From contig NZ_CAAFRZ010000008.1 in NCBI RefSeq assembly GCF_900765565.1, forward strand, positions 1 through 8,410: a stretch of DNA of 8,410 bases, in the 5' to 3' direction. Below the pieces are notes generated by a model, which did no database searches, had not been told where the DNA came from, and saw only the letters and a list, made by a program, of their open reading frames with translations. Of this stretch, positions 1 to 6,374 are shown piece after piece; position 1 is the first letter of the stretch, and every line of letters starts with the position of its first letter. Both the position numbers and the translations under genes were made by a program. This DNA is from an uncultured Dialister sp. GTDB taxonomy: Bacteria > Bacillota > Negativicutes > Veillonellales > Dialisteraceae.

Positions 1-75
1 ACTACGCATTCAATCAAAGATACTGTTTCAGCAGTAAAAGAAAAAATAGTAAGCGGTACGGCTTTACTATTTTAG
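1..75 (+). CDS. Possible C-terminal end of an unidentified protein (partial, 5' end outside window)
   Basis: Frame 1 is open from the window edge to a TAG at 73-75 and would encode 24 residues ending SAVKEKIVSGTALLF. The segment looks like an amphipathic C-terminal helix. It loosely resembles the last helix of BMP-family substrate-binding lipoproteins (xxVKEKIxSG), but that is an impression from a very short stretch. Frame 3 is also open further, to 107, but reads less like protein. A hairpin (43-73) overlaps the proposed stop. The stretch is more AT-rich than the rest of the window. No function can be assigned. Confidence 0.3.
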   Translation, partial: TTHSIKDTVSAVKEKIVSGTALLF

Positions 76-114
76 ACAACTTCCAGTTTGTAGGGGAGTT
101 CTGATACTCCCCTA
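43..114 (+). terminator. Two hairpins downstream of the partial upstream ORF
   Basis: The first hairpin pairs AAAATAGTAAGC (43-54) with GCTTTACTATTTT (61-73), with one bulged T and a GGTACG loop. It ends in TTTT and could act as a weak intrinsic terminator. The second pairs TAGGGGAGT (91-99) with ACTCCCCTA (106-114) around a six-base loop; it has no T-run on either side. Together they probably mark the end of the upstream transcript. From 115 to 268 the sequence is AT-rich leader for the next gene. A TATACT at 196-201 could be a -10 box, but no convincing -35 box is seen. Confidence 0.4.
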
Positions 115-268
115 TAAAAATGGCTATTTATCAACTGTTTGTTGTGACATAGCCAAAGGAATAAAGGCAGGAAAATATAGAAGCATGGCTTATTTTATAC
201 TTTCCCCTATTTCCTTCTATTTTTACTGAAACCTTTCCTTGCTCACCGAAAGGAGATGCAGCGCGTCA

Positions 269-745
269 ATGCAGATACATCATTCCACAAAAGATAAAAT
301 CCACATCCTTTTCATCTGCCACGGCAATATCTGCCGTTCTCCCATGGCGGAAATGATAATGAAGGACATGGTGCGCCAAAGGGGGCTGGACGGGAAATAT
401 GAGATTTTTTCCATGGCCGCCACCACCGAGGAAGTGGGCCAGGACATCTATCCGCCTGCCCGAAGGACTCTTGCCGCCCACCACATTCCCTTTACGAAAA
501 GAAAGGCGGCTCTCATGACCAGGAAGGATTATGAAGAGGCGGACTATGTGATCGCCATGGATGAGGAGAACCTGGATGACCTGTCCCGTCTCACCCAGGG
601 GGATCCGGAGAAAAAAATCTCCCGCCTTCTTGACTGGGCGGGAGAAGCAAGAGATGTGGCGGACCCCTGGTATACGGGAAATTTTGAGAAAACCTATGAG
701 GATATTGCCAAAGGCTGCCGGGCGGTACTGGAGAAGCTTTCCTGA
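269..745 (+). CDS. Low-molecular-weight protein tyrosine phosphatase
   Basis: A cytoplasmic enzyme expected to remove phosphate from phosphotyrosine on proteins (LMW-PTP family, related to Wzb/YwlE/PtpA; arsenate reductases share the fold). The 158-residue length is normal. The N-terminal P-loop ILFICHGNICRSPMAE carries the CX5R(S) signature, with nucleophile Cys17 and Arg23. The general acid lies in the DPWY motif (Asp132-Pro133) near the C-terminus. The SAGT motif usual after strand 2 is here SMAATT. I chose ATG 269 because AAAGGAG (249-255) lies 13 bases before it; an in-frame TTG at 239 would add ten unlikely residues and put the ribosome site inside the gene. The gene stands alone between the AT-rich leader and a two-way terminator. 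A diverged paralogue with a dead active site lies at 6749-7204. The substrate cannot be told; no capsule or tyrosine kinase gene is nearby. Confidence 0.93.
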   Translation: MQIHHSTKDKIHILFICHGNICRSPMAEMIMKDMVRQRGLDGKYEIFSMAATTEEVGQDIYPPARRTLAAHHIPFTKRKAALMTRKDYEEADYVIAMDEENLDDLSRLTQGDPEKKISRLLDWAGEARDVADPWYTGNFEKTYEDIAKGCRAVLEKLS

Positions 746-757
746 AAATGGGTGCAT

Positions 758-804
758 AAAAAGAGGCCATGAGAAATGGGTATCCTTTCTCACAGCCTCT
801 TTTT
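758..804. terminator. Bidirectional intrinsic terminator after the phosphatase gene
   Basis: Two 19-base arms, 758-776 and 786-804, pair at 17 positions with a two-base mismatch and a nine-base loop. The stem is flanked by A5 on the left and T5 on the right, so it can stop transcription from either side. It lies 12 bases after the phosphatase stop codon. Confidence 0.85.
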
Positions 805-814
805 CATGCCATGC

Positions 815-860
815 AAAAAACTCCTGATTCGTCCCATGCTGATGCGCGGTAGGGCTCAGG
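815..860 (-). terminator. Possible terminator on the minus strand, ending the gene remnant
   Basis: Read on the minus strand, CCTGA-G-CCC and GGG-ACGAA-TCAGG can pair around a 16-base loop, followed by AG and T6. On the plus strand the arms are 823-835 and 852-860 and the A-run is 815-820. The stem has an internal loop, so it is weaker than the others here. It overlaps the stop codon of the proposed remnant at 856-1107. Confidence 0.45.
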
Positions 861-1107
861 CGTTCAGCTTCGATGAATCGGCCAGGAGCAGCCGCCTAAG
901 CGGAATATCTGTGTCGTCAAGGAAGAACTGGTATAGCCATAGTTGCCACCAGGATGTCTGGCAGGTCATCTTCAGGAGTTCTTTGTGAAGTTTTGACGCG
1001 TCGGAGAGTTCTGATTCATATGAGGAAGTTCTTCCTGTCTTCCGCCTGTCCCTTGATAAGGTGTGTGCACGTAACAGGCAGGGAGGCCGGCGCCTCTTCC
1101 GGGCCCC
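856..1107 (-). pseudogene. Probable C-terminal remnant of a degraded gene
   Basis: On the minus strand this frame is open for 83 codons to a TGA at 856-858, with no usable ATG start. The last 55 or so residues read like real, folded, helix-rich protein, with ELSDASKLHKELLKMTCQTS then WWQLWLYQFFLDDTDIP. The first 30 residues are Arg-rich and look non-coding. A possible terminator follows the stop. I infer that the 3' end of a former gene survives here and the rest has decayed or was deleted. I do not recognise the family; a transposase C-terminus is conceivable but unsupported. The plus-strand frames over the same bases give Ser/Arg-rich, unlikely protein. Confidence 0.35.
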
Positions 1108-1216
1108 TCAGTTCTCTCTGTCTATATAATCTCTTTAAAATAAAAAAGTTCTCATGGAAAACAGTGTTTCCTGATGACCAGTCGTTAGCGGCGCCGGTTC
1201 CTTTTCTCCACGAGCC
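1108..1216. other. Intergenic stretch without recognisable gene
   Basis: This stretch has a GC-rich part (1080-1110), an AT-rich part (1125-1150) with TATAAT at 1124-1129 but no clear partner -35 box, and a GGCGCC palindrome near 1190. No frame on either strand reads like protein. It looks like decayed sequence between the gene remnant and the repeat that follows. Confidence 0.4.
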
Positions 1217-1295
1217 GGGATTCTACGCTATCGCCCAGAATGACGACGCCGAAGGAAGGCTACCTGGTGTCTGTCATCTCCTCTGACTGTCTGAT
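1217..1295 (-). repeat. Diverged copy of an interspersed intergenic repeat
   Basis: The core GATTCTACGCTATCGCCCAG followed by AATGAC (1219-1244) is an imperfect palindrome. It resembles the widespread intergenic type GATTCT..CGCT..CAGAATGAC. On the minus strand three blocks occur in order: ATCAGACAGTCAGA (1295-1282), GTAGCCTT..CGGCG (1263-1247) and GTCATT..GGGCGA (from 1243). The same three blocks occur in the same order on the plus strand at 8122-8245, so both are copies of one composite element in opposite orientation. No coding content is seen. Confidence 0.55.
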
Positions 1296-1321
1296 TATAT
1301 CCTGCTCATCTTTCATGTTAC

Positions 1322-1349
1322 AAACCTGTACTTTCGTACAGGTTTTTTT
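1322..1349 (+). terminator. Strong intrinsic terminator
   Basis: AAACCTGTAC (1322-1331) pairs perfectly with GTACAGGTTT (1336-1345) around a TTTC loop, and the T-run continues to 1349. No intact plus-strand gene lies directly upstream, so it either ends a lost gene or shields the beta-helix gene from read-through. Confidence 0.85.
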
Positions 1350-1426
1350 CTGTCCATTTTTAGTAAAATAAAAGTAAGGCCGGGATCCTTGCGGAATATC
1401 CAGAAAACAGGAAAGATGCGTTTTCT

Positions 1427-1678
1427 ATGAGACAGAATCATTCCGCCTTGACAACGAAGGTCCTGCCCCTGCTTCTCTGTACCGCCATCCTGTCAGCAGA
1501 GGTGGGACTTTCGGCAGAAGCGGCGCAAACGCAGGGAGGGGATGCTGTCACAATCGAGAAATGCTGGAACCGCAGCCCATGGGAAATCCGCATTCTCAGC
1601 AGGATCGTGCCGGTGCATACGTCGGGCTGCGGCGGCATAATCAGTAAAGAGATTCCCAGAAACAGGAGGTGTCTGATA
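1427..1678 (+). other. Open in-frame extension with a signal-peptide-like start, upstream of the beta-helix gene
   Basis: From ATG 1427 the frame runs without a stop into the beta-helix gene. The first 34 residues look like a Sec signal peptide: a basic start, the hydrophobic run VLPLLLCTAILSAEVGLSAE, then an AEA-type cleavage site. The next 50 residues (WNRSPWEIRILSRIVPVHTS and on) have no recognisable shape. The ribosome site is poor: AGGAAAG about a dozen bases before the ATG. It may be the truncated front of another secreted-protein gene, a small secreted peptide, or non-coding sequence open by chance. The strong ribosome site at 1664-1670 favours a separate start for the downstream gene. 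Confidence 0.35.
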
Positions 1679-2473
1679 ATGAAAGAGCCTGGCAAAATCA
1701 AATGGATGAGGCTTATCAGGGGTATCTTTTTAGGGATCCTGCTGGTCCTGACGATGACTCCGGCGGCCCTGGGGGCCCAGAAAACAGTGTTGGTCCACAA
1801 TGTAGACGAAATGATGGAATCACTGGCGGACAATACGGAAATCGTTCTGGCACCGGGCGAATACAATCTGTCAAACTGGCAGGAGAAAGAATTTTCAGAG
1901 CGGCTGCTTCACTACTCCGACTACTATGATTCGGCCCCTGCCGGTCTGTATCTGGGCGATGGTTGCACACTGGACATTGCCGGGTTCAAGGATCTCACCA
2001 TCCGGGGATTGGATACGGAGACCATTACTGCAGAAATTGTTACAGAATTCCCCTATACGCCGGTACTGAAATTCGTCAACTGCCGAAACCTGAAACTGTC
2101 CCATCTCCGGATGGGCCATAAGCTCAAAAAAGGATTCTGTGACGGCGCCGTGCTGAAACTGGATAGCGTCACTCATATGACCATGGATCATATGGACCTG
2201 TACGGATGCGGAACCTATGGGTATGAAGCCCGGTTCTGCAGCAGCATTCTCCTCAGGGACAGTGTAATCCGGGAATGCAGCTACGGTTTGGTGTCCGCCA
2301 CAGACTGCCAGAACCTGAAATTCCTGCGGACCACCTTCAAAGATATGGAAACGGATCTTCCCCTCTTTGCTCTAATCCGCTCCCGGCTGGAGCTGACCGA
2401 CTGCACCTTCCGGGATGTACGGGGAGTCATCGACAGCCTCACCATGACTGGCGGCCATATCAGTGAATCATGA
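1679..2473 (+). CDS. Secreted right-handed beta-helix protein
   Basis: A 264-residue exported protein. Residues 1-33 form a signal peptide (basic KWMRLIR, hydrophobic GIFLGILLVLTMTPAALGA, probable cleavage after Ala33). A mature region follows that starts with EIVLAPGEYNL (54-64), typical of pectate-lyase-like parallel beta-helix proteins. Then come about five beta-helix rungs: LDIAGFKDLTIRGLD (98-112), LKFVNCRNLKLSHLRM (130-145), LKLDSVTHMTMDHMDLYG (159-176), SILLRDSVIREC (189-200) and ATDCQNLKFLRTTF (207-220). The fold is well supported; enzymatic activity is not, as no catalytic pattern can be named. Several cysteines are present. I chose ATG 1679 for the AGGAGGT eight bases ahead and for the signal peptide; the frame stays open back to 1427. 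The gene is isolated and ends convergent with the membrane protein. Carbohydrate binding or surface processing are possible roles but unproven. Confidence 0.8.
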   Translation: MKEPGKIKWMRLIRGIFLGILLVLTMTPAALGAQKTVLVHNVDEMMESLADNTEIVLAPGEYNLSNWQEKEFSERLLHYSDYYDSAPAGLYLGDGCTLDIAGFKDLTIRGLDTETITAEIVTEFPYTPVLKFVNCRNLKLSHLRMGHKLKKGFCDGAVLKLDSVTHMTMDHMDLYGCGTYGYEARFCSSILLRDSVIRECSYGLVSATDCQNLKFLRTTFKDMETDLPLFALIRSRLELTDCTFRDVRGVIDSLTMTGGHISES

Positions 2474-2518
2474 AAAGACCTTCCGGTGCATCAGAACTTT
2501 TAAAACCTGCTGGCAGGT

Positions 2519-2581
2519 AAAAAAACAGCCTGATGATGTAAGCGGGTCCCTGAAGACCATCATTTACATCATCAGGCTTTT
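2519..2581. terminator. Terminator between convergent genes
   Basis: GCCTGATGATGTAA (2528-2541) pairs perfectly with TTACATCATCAGGC (2564-2577) around a 22-base loop. On the plus strand T4 follows; on the minus strand a longer T-run (A7 at 2519-2525) follows the stem closely. It therefore serves the minus-strand membrane-protein gene best and can also stop the beta-helix transcript. A small ACCTGC/GCAGGT hairpin precedes it at about 2508-2519. Confidence 0.8.
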
Positions 2582-2665
2582 CGGGTGGAGGACCGAAAGG
2601 TGAAATACAGGAAAACAGCGGGTCCTCAGACAGTGGAGCAGCTGCATGAATGAGTGCGGATCCCG

Positions 2666-3229
2666 CTACCGTCCCAGCAGGGCGATCATCAGTGTCACCG
2701 CCCCGTCTACCAGCAGGGGAACGGCTCCGGTAATGTAGGCGGTGTTATCATCCATGCGATAGTACATCATGTAGGCTGTAAAGGCGATGAGGGAGGCGGC
2801 GATGACGGCGGCCCAGGTGAGGCCGTAGGCAGTGCCGGTAAGAGCGCCGGTTTCGTGGAGCGCCCCCAGTGCCATGATTTCCATGAGGGCCCAGAGAACG
2901 AGAAGGATGAGTTCTGTGGTCGGTTTCCGGCCGAAAAGTTTGATAGAACCGGCAAGAAGGATGAAATATACCAGAAGGGCCAAAGCCAGGAGCATGGTCC
3001 CTCCGGGCCAGGAGGGTGGCAGAGGAAGGCCGTGAATGCCATGGACCGTCAGGGCGGTACCGGAAAGGCCAAAGACTGCGAGGCATAGGAAAAGCAGGGC
3101 CGAGAGGGCCCCTCCGCTTCTGGCATCGGGCCGGAAGGCCGTGAGCCACCAGCCTGTATAAAACAGGGCGCCCAGACTCAAAAGGAACTGCCCCACCACC
3201 ACTTCTTTCACCGGCGATAATCCAAACAT
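2666..3229 (-). CDS. Six-helix integral membrane protein of unknown function
   Basis: This encodes 187 residues with about six predicted membrane helices: 11-31, 42-64, 79-99, 105-124, 136-157 and 166-184. There is no signal peptide, large soluble domain, nucleotide-binding motif or recognised transporter signature. Possible functional residues in or near the helices are His63 and His66, Glu106, Glu117, His125, Glu126 and Asp175. I chose ATG 3227-3229 because AAGGG sits five bases upstream; an earlier in-frame ATG at 3296-3298 would begin inside the neighbouring terminator hairpin. The gene is transcribed alone, with a possible promoter at 3252-3280, and ends at the convergent terminator. I do not recognise the family. 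The even helix number and small size would fit an accessory or sensing membrane protein as well as a transporter. Confidence 0.75.
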   Translation of the reverse strand: MFGLSPVKEVVVGQFLLSLGALFYTGWWLTAFRPDARSGGALSALLFLCLAVFGLSGTALTVHGIHGLPLPPSWPGGTMLLALALLVYFILLAGSIKLFGRKPTTELILLVLWALMEIMALGALHETGALTGTAYGLTWAAVIAASLIAFTAYMMYYRMDDNTAYITGAVPLLVDGAVTLMIALLGR

Positions 3230-3251
3230 GGTATCCCTTCTTTCTCCTTCT

Positions 3252-3280
3252 ATTGTAGTCCTGCCGGAGAAAAAGGGTAA
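3252..3280 (-). promoter_or_regulatory. Possible promoter of the membrane-protein gene
   Basis: On the minus strand TACAAT (3257-3252) lies 17 bases after TTACCC (3280-3275), giving a good -10 and a poor -35. The start would be near 3245, leaving a short leader containing the ribosome site. It begins directly after the terminator of the ilvD operon, as expected if this gene has its own promoter. Confidence 0.4.
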
Positions 3281-3283
3281 GAG

Positions 3284-3313
3284 AAAAGCACTGTCCAAAG
3301 GGGCAGTGCTTTT
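3284..3313 (-). terminator. Terminator of the ilvD-transporter operon
   Basis: AAAAGCACTG (3284-3293) pairs perfectly with CAGTGCTTTT (3304-3313), and the stem extends inward through CC/GG pairs. On the minus strand the stem is followed by TTTTCTCTT. It lies about 32 bases after the transporter stop codon. Confidence 0.8.
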
Positions 3314-3345
3314 TGTTGGCAGATGGGGCGAACCGCTTAGCTTTC

Positions 3346-4353
3346 TCAGGCCAGTTCTTTAGCCGGTGCGTGGAGAGCTTCCATTTCTTTCCGAAGTTCC
3401 GGATCGAAACGGGGGTTCAGCACGTTGACGTAGAGCCATGCCAGCATGGCGCCGGAAATATTATGCCATGCGGAGAAGATAGCTCCCGGAACGGTGGCTG
3501 CCGGCATCGCTGCGAAATGGGCTTTTGCCAGGCCCACGGCAAGGCCGGAGTTCTGCATGCCCACTTCGATGGAGAGGGCCACTGCCTTCTTCCAGGAAAG
3601 GCCGGTGAGCCGGGCTACCGCAAATCCCAGGGCATAGCCCAGGCAGTTGTGGAGGATCACAACGAGAAGGATGATGCCGAAGTTTGCAAAGATGGCATTC
3701 TTGCTGGCACCGATAACGCCGGCGATGATGAGGGAAATGGCGATGGAGGAAATGGCGGGGGTATAGTCCGTAGCCGCTGCGGCCAGTTTCGGCAGGAATG
3801 TCTTCACGGCAACGCCAAGGCAAATGGGAACGATCACGATCTGGACAATGGAGAGGAACATGCCCACCGGGTCAAAGGCAATCTTCGTGCCGATGAGGAG
3901 GTACGTAATGGCAGGTGTCAGGATCGGGGAAAGCACCGTGGACACGCTGGTCATGGTGACGGAGAGGGCCACGTCGCCCTTACTCATGAAGGTAATCACG
4001 TTGGAAGACGTGCCGCCGGGGCAGGTGCCTACAAGAATGACACCAGCCGTCAGGGCCGGGTCCAGCTGGAAAATGGTGGCCAGGGAAAATGCCAGGAAGG
4101 GCATGATGAAGAACTGGGCCACGGCGCCGAGGAATACGTCCCGGGGCCGTTTGAAGACAAGGACGAAATCCTTCACCGACAGGGTGGTGCCCATGCCGAA
4201 CATGACAACGCCCAGGAGGAAGGTGAGAACGGAAATACCGCCTACTTTACTCAATACCCATTTGAAATTTTCCGGCATGGTGAAGCCGAGAATCAGGAAA
4301 ACGATGGCGATGATGCCGAAATACTTGCCGATCATGGCACATAACTTTTTCAT
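3346..4353 (-). CDS. BASS-family (bile acid:sodium symporter-like) transporter
   Basis: A 335-residue inner-membrane protein with about nine or ten hydrophobic helices. It has the two sequence marks of the BASS family: a first crossover region GTCPGGTSSNVITFMSKGD (109-127) and a second, EVGMQNSGLA (263-272), where sodium-binding residues lie in characterised members. The length is normal. The ATG at 4351-4353 is preceded by AAGGAGG seven bases upstream, overlapping the ilvD stop. The two genes are 13 bases apart and surely co-transcribed under the T-box leader. Despite the family name, bacterial and plastid members move organic acids such as pyruvate, 2-keto acids and ketopantoate (PanS). With ilvD next door, I infer a branched-chain 2-keto acid, ketopantoate or related acid as substrate. 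That rests on context only; the sequence does not fix the substrate. Confidence 0.9.
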   Translation of the reverse strand: MKKLCAMIGKYFGIIAIVFLILGFTMPENFKWVLSKVGGISVLTFLLGVVMFGMGTTLSVKDFVLVFKRPRDVFLGAVAQFFIMPFLAFSLATIFQLDPALTAGVILVGTCPGGTSSNVITFMSKGDVALSVTMTSVSTVLSPILTPAITYLLIGTKIAFDPVGMFLSIVQIVIVPICLGVAVKTFLPKLAAAATDYTPAISSIAISLIIAGVIGASKNAIFANFGIILLVVILHNCLGYALGFAVARLTGLSWKKAVALSIEVGMQNSGLAVGLAKAHFAAMPAATVPGAIFSAWHNISGAMLAWLYVNVLNPRFDPELRKEMEALHAPAKELA

Positions 4354-4366
4354 GGGACTTCCTCCT

Positions 4367-6019
4367 TTATTTCAATACAGCCCCGGTGTTGGCGCTGGTT
4401 ACGAGACGGGCATAGCGGGACAGGTAGCCGGTCTTTACCTTTGGCTCCGGCTGTTTCCATTCTTTTCTCCGTTTTTCCAGTTCCTCATCGCTCACGAGAA
4501 GTTCCAGCTTCCGCTGGGGAATGTCGATGGAAATCCGGTCTCCGTCATGGATGAGGCCGATGGGGCCGCCTTCCATGGCTTCCGGGGAAATGTGGCCGAT
4601 GCAGGCACCCCGGCTGGCTCCGGAGAACCGGCCGTCCGTGAGGAGCGCCACCTTCAGGCCCATACCGGTAATGACAGCGGTGGGGTTCAGCATTTCCCGC
4701 ATCCCCGGGCCCCCTTTCGGTCCTTCGTAGCGGATGACCACCACGTCTCCTTCGTGGATCTTTCCGCCTGTAATGGCTTTGATGGCACTTTCTTCGGAGT
4801 CAAAGCATTTTGCCGTGCCTTCGTAGACCAGAAGGTCCGGGTCCACGGCGCTTTCCTTGATGACCGCTCCATGGGGTGCCAGGTTTCCTTTCAGGATGGC
4901 AATGCCCCCTTTATTCATGTAGGCATTGTCCACGGAATGGATAACCTCATGGTTTTCGATTTCCGCATGTTCAATGCGCTCTCCGATGGTGCCGGTGACG
5001 GTGAGGCAGTCCGTATGGATGAGGCCCAGCTTCGTGAGCTCCTTCATGATGGCAGAAATGCCGCCGGCTTCGTCCAGGTCCTGCATGTGGTAGGTGCCGC
5101 CGGGGCTCATCTTCGTGATGTACCGGGCCCTGCGGCTGATTTCATCGAACAGGTCCAGCGGCAGATCCAGCCCCGCTTCATGGGCGATGGCCGGCAGGTG
5201 GAGCACGGTGTTTGTGGAGCCGCCGATGGCCATGTCCACGGCAATGGCGTTCTTGAAGGCATCGAGGGTCATAATGTCCCTCGGTTTGATATCCCGCCGT
5301 ACCAGGTCCAGGATCACCTCGCCCGCTTTCTTCGCCAGCATCCGGCGCCGTCCGAAGTAGGCCGCCGGAATGGTGCCGTTTCCGGGTAGTCCCATGCCCA
5401 GCACTTCGGTGAGGGAATTCATGGTATTGGCGGTGAAGAGACCGGCACAGGAGCCGCAGCCCGGGCAGGCATGGAATTCCATCTGTTCCATTTCCTCCGC
5501 CGACAGTTCACCGGCCTCGAATTTTCCTGCCGCTTCGAACATGGTGCTTACGGAAATGTTCTTTCCCTTCCACCGGCCCGCCAGCATGGGGCCGCCGCTG
5601 ACAACCACCGCCGGGATATTCAGGCGGCCTGCCGCCATGAGCATGCCCGGCACAATTTTGTCGCAGTTCGGAATGAGGACCAGCCCGTCAAAGGCGTGGG
5701 CATTGGCCATGGCTTCGATGGAGTCACAGATCAGTTCCCGGCTGGCCAGGGGATACTTCATACCCATGTGGCCCATGGCGATGCCATCGCAGATGGCGAT
5801 GGCCGGGAATTCCACCGGTGTGCCACCGGCAGCGGCGACGCCCAGTTTCACGGCTTCCGCGATTTCCCGAAGGTGCATGTGGCCCGGTACGATTTCATTG
5901 AACGAATTGACAATGCCGATCATCGGCTTTGCCAGATCCTCGTTGGAATACCCCATAGCATGGAACAGGGTACGATGTGCGGAGCGGGTCGCTCCCTTTT
6001 TTACAATGTCACTTCTCAT
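4367..6019 (-). CDS. ilvD: Dihydroxy-acid dehydratase
   Basis: This enzyme converts 2,3-dihydroxyisovalerate to 2-ketoisovalerate and 2,3-dihydroxy-3-methylvalerate to 2-keto-3-methylvalerate, a shared step of valine, leucine and isoleucine synthesis; ketoisovalerate also feeds pantothenate. It has the full family length of 550 residues. Hallmarks include [13 protein letters not shown] (75-87), [13 protein letters not shown] (117-129, Cys119), [17 protein letters not shown] (185-201), [14 protein letters not shown] (262-275), [15 protein letters not shown] (430-444) and GRFSGASRG (463-471). At the N-terminal site where [2Fe-2S] enzymes have PC(N/H), this protein has PGHMHL (Gly46), as in the oxygen-sensitive E. 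coli [4Fe-4S] enzyme, which fits an anaerobe. The start at 6017-6019 has AAAGGGG eight bases upstream. Expression is controlled by the tandem-Stem-I T-box leader; the transporter gene follows in the same operon. Confidence 0.97.
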   Translation of the reverse strand: MRSDIVKKGATRSAHRTLFHAMGYSNEDLAKPMIGIVNSFNEIVPGHMHLREIAEAVKLGVAAAGGTPVEFPAIAICDGIAMGHMGMKYPLASRELICDSIEAMANAHAFDGLVLIPNCDKIVPGMLMAAGRLNIPAVVVSGGPMLAGRWKGKNISVSTMFEAAGKFEAGELSAEEMEQMEFHACPGCGSCAGLFTANTMNSLTEVLGMGLPGNGTIPAAYFGRRRMLAKKAGEVILDLVRRDIKPRDIMTLDAFKNAIAVDMAIGGSTNTVLHLPAIAHEAGLDLPLDLFDEISRRARYITKMSPGGTYHMQDLDEAGGISAIMKELTKLGLIHTDCLTVTGTIGERIEHAEIENHEVIHSVDNAYMNKGGIAILKGNLAPHGAVIKESAVDPDLLVYEGTAKCFDSEESAIKAITGGKIHEGDVVVIRYEGPKGGPGMREMLNPTAVITGMGLKVALLTDGRFSGASRGACIGHISPEAMEGGPIGLIHDGDRISIDIPQRKLELLVSDEELEKRRKEWKQPEPKVKTGYLSRYARLVTSANTGAVLK

Positions 6020-6076
6020 CTGTTTTTCCCCTTTCTTCTTCCTTACCTCTCAAGCTCCTGTCACCCGGAATGGAAT

Positions 6077-6116
6077 AAAAAAATCCGTCCCCCATTATTT
6101 AAAATGAGGGACGGAT
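6077..6116 (-). terminator. Conditional (riboswitch-controlled) terminator of the T-box leader
   Basis: Arms 6083-6096 and 6103-6116 (plus-strand ATCCGTCCCCCATT and its near-perfect complement) form a 14-bp stem with one mismatch. On the minus strand it is followed by T7 (A7 at 6077-6083). The 5' arm overlaps the CCGTCCC segment that must pair with the T-box AGGG to form the antiterminator. The two structures are therefore mutually exclusive, as in standard T-box switches. Confidence 0.92.
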
Positions 6117-6237
6117 AGAAATTCCGCGTTACCACCCTTGTTCCTGTGCCATTACTGCCACAGACACTCGTCAACGTACCAACATACGCGTTCCCGTTAA
6201 CGCAGGACAAACGTCAGCACTTACCATTATTTCAGTA

Positions 6238-6344
6238 CTGAACCTCAGGGATGATTTTCATTTTCCCGAAGATACCGACTTTCACCATGCGCCGGCTCTC
6301 TATGATCTGTCAGAAGAAAATTACTCTTTCCCTTCCAGGGCTTT
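6238..6344 (-). repeat. T-box Stem I, second copy; specifier AUC (Ile)
   Basis: This is the copy nearest the antiterminator. It has AGTA at 6325-6322, AGAGAGCC at 6301-6294 and a TGGTGAAAG distal loop. The descending strand reads AAA-ATC-AT-CCCTGAGG, with the ATC codon at 6255-6253 followed by the usual purine. The period to the first copy is 134-137 bases. The ends (CTGAACCTCAGGG and CCCTTCCAGGGCTTT on the plus strand) are identical between copies, while the codon and distal parts differ, as expected for selected duplication. Confidence 0.85.
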
Positions 6345-6374
6345 GGATATATTCAGCACGAAATAAATTAGGCA

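Noticed and set aside
266..793. 175-codon minus-strand frame over the phosphatase gene
   Set aside because: The plus strand carries a full CX5R phosphatase; the minus-strand frame starts in the terminator hairpin and has no recognisable motif.
776..1286. Two plus-strand frames of 70 and 110 codons
   Set aside because: They have no ribosome site, Ser/Arg-rich unlikely composition, and overlap a terminator, the remnant and a repeat.
1669..1929. 86-codon frame overlapping the start of the beta-helix gene
   Set aside because: The other frame has a clear signal peptide and beta-helix repeats continuing downstream; this one ends abruptly and is Gly/Pro-rich.
3313..4344. 343-codon plus-strand frame rich in Gly, His and Asp
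   Set aside because: It is the complement of the transporter gene and shows no domain or ribosome site.
3824..5389. 521-codon open frame on the plus strand across ilvD and the transporter
   Set aside because: It lies antisense to two certain genes and spans their junction. Its composition (runs of Met, Arg, Pro, then His/Gly/Asp) is what GC-rich coding DNA gives on the opposite strand.
5370..6118. Two long plus-strand frames over the ilvD N-terminus and leader
   Set aside because: Both are antisense to ilvD and run into the T-box terminator; their composition is not protein-like.
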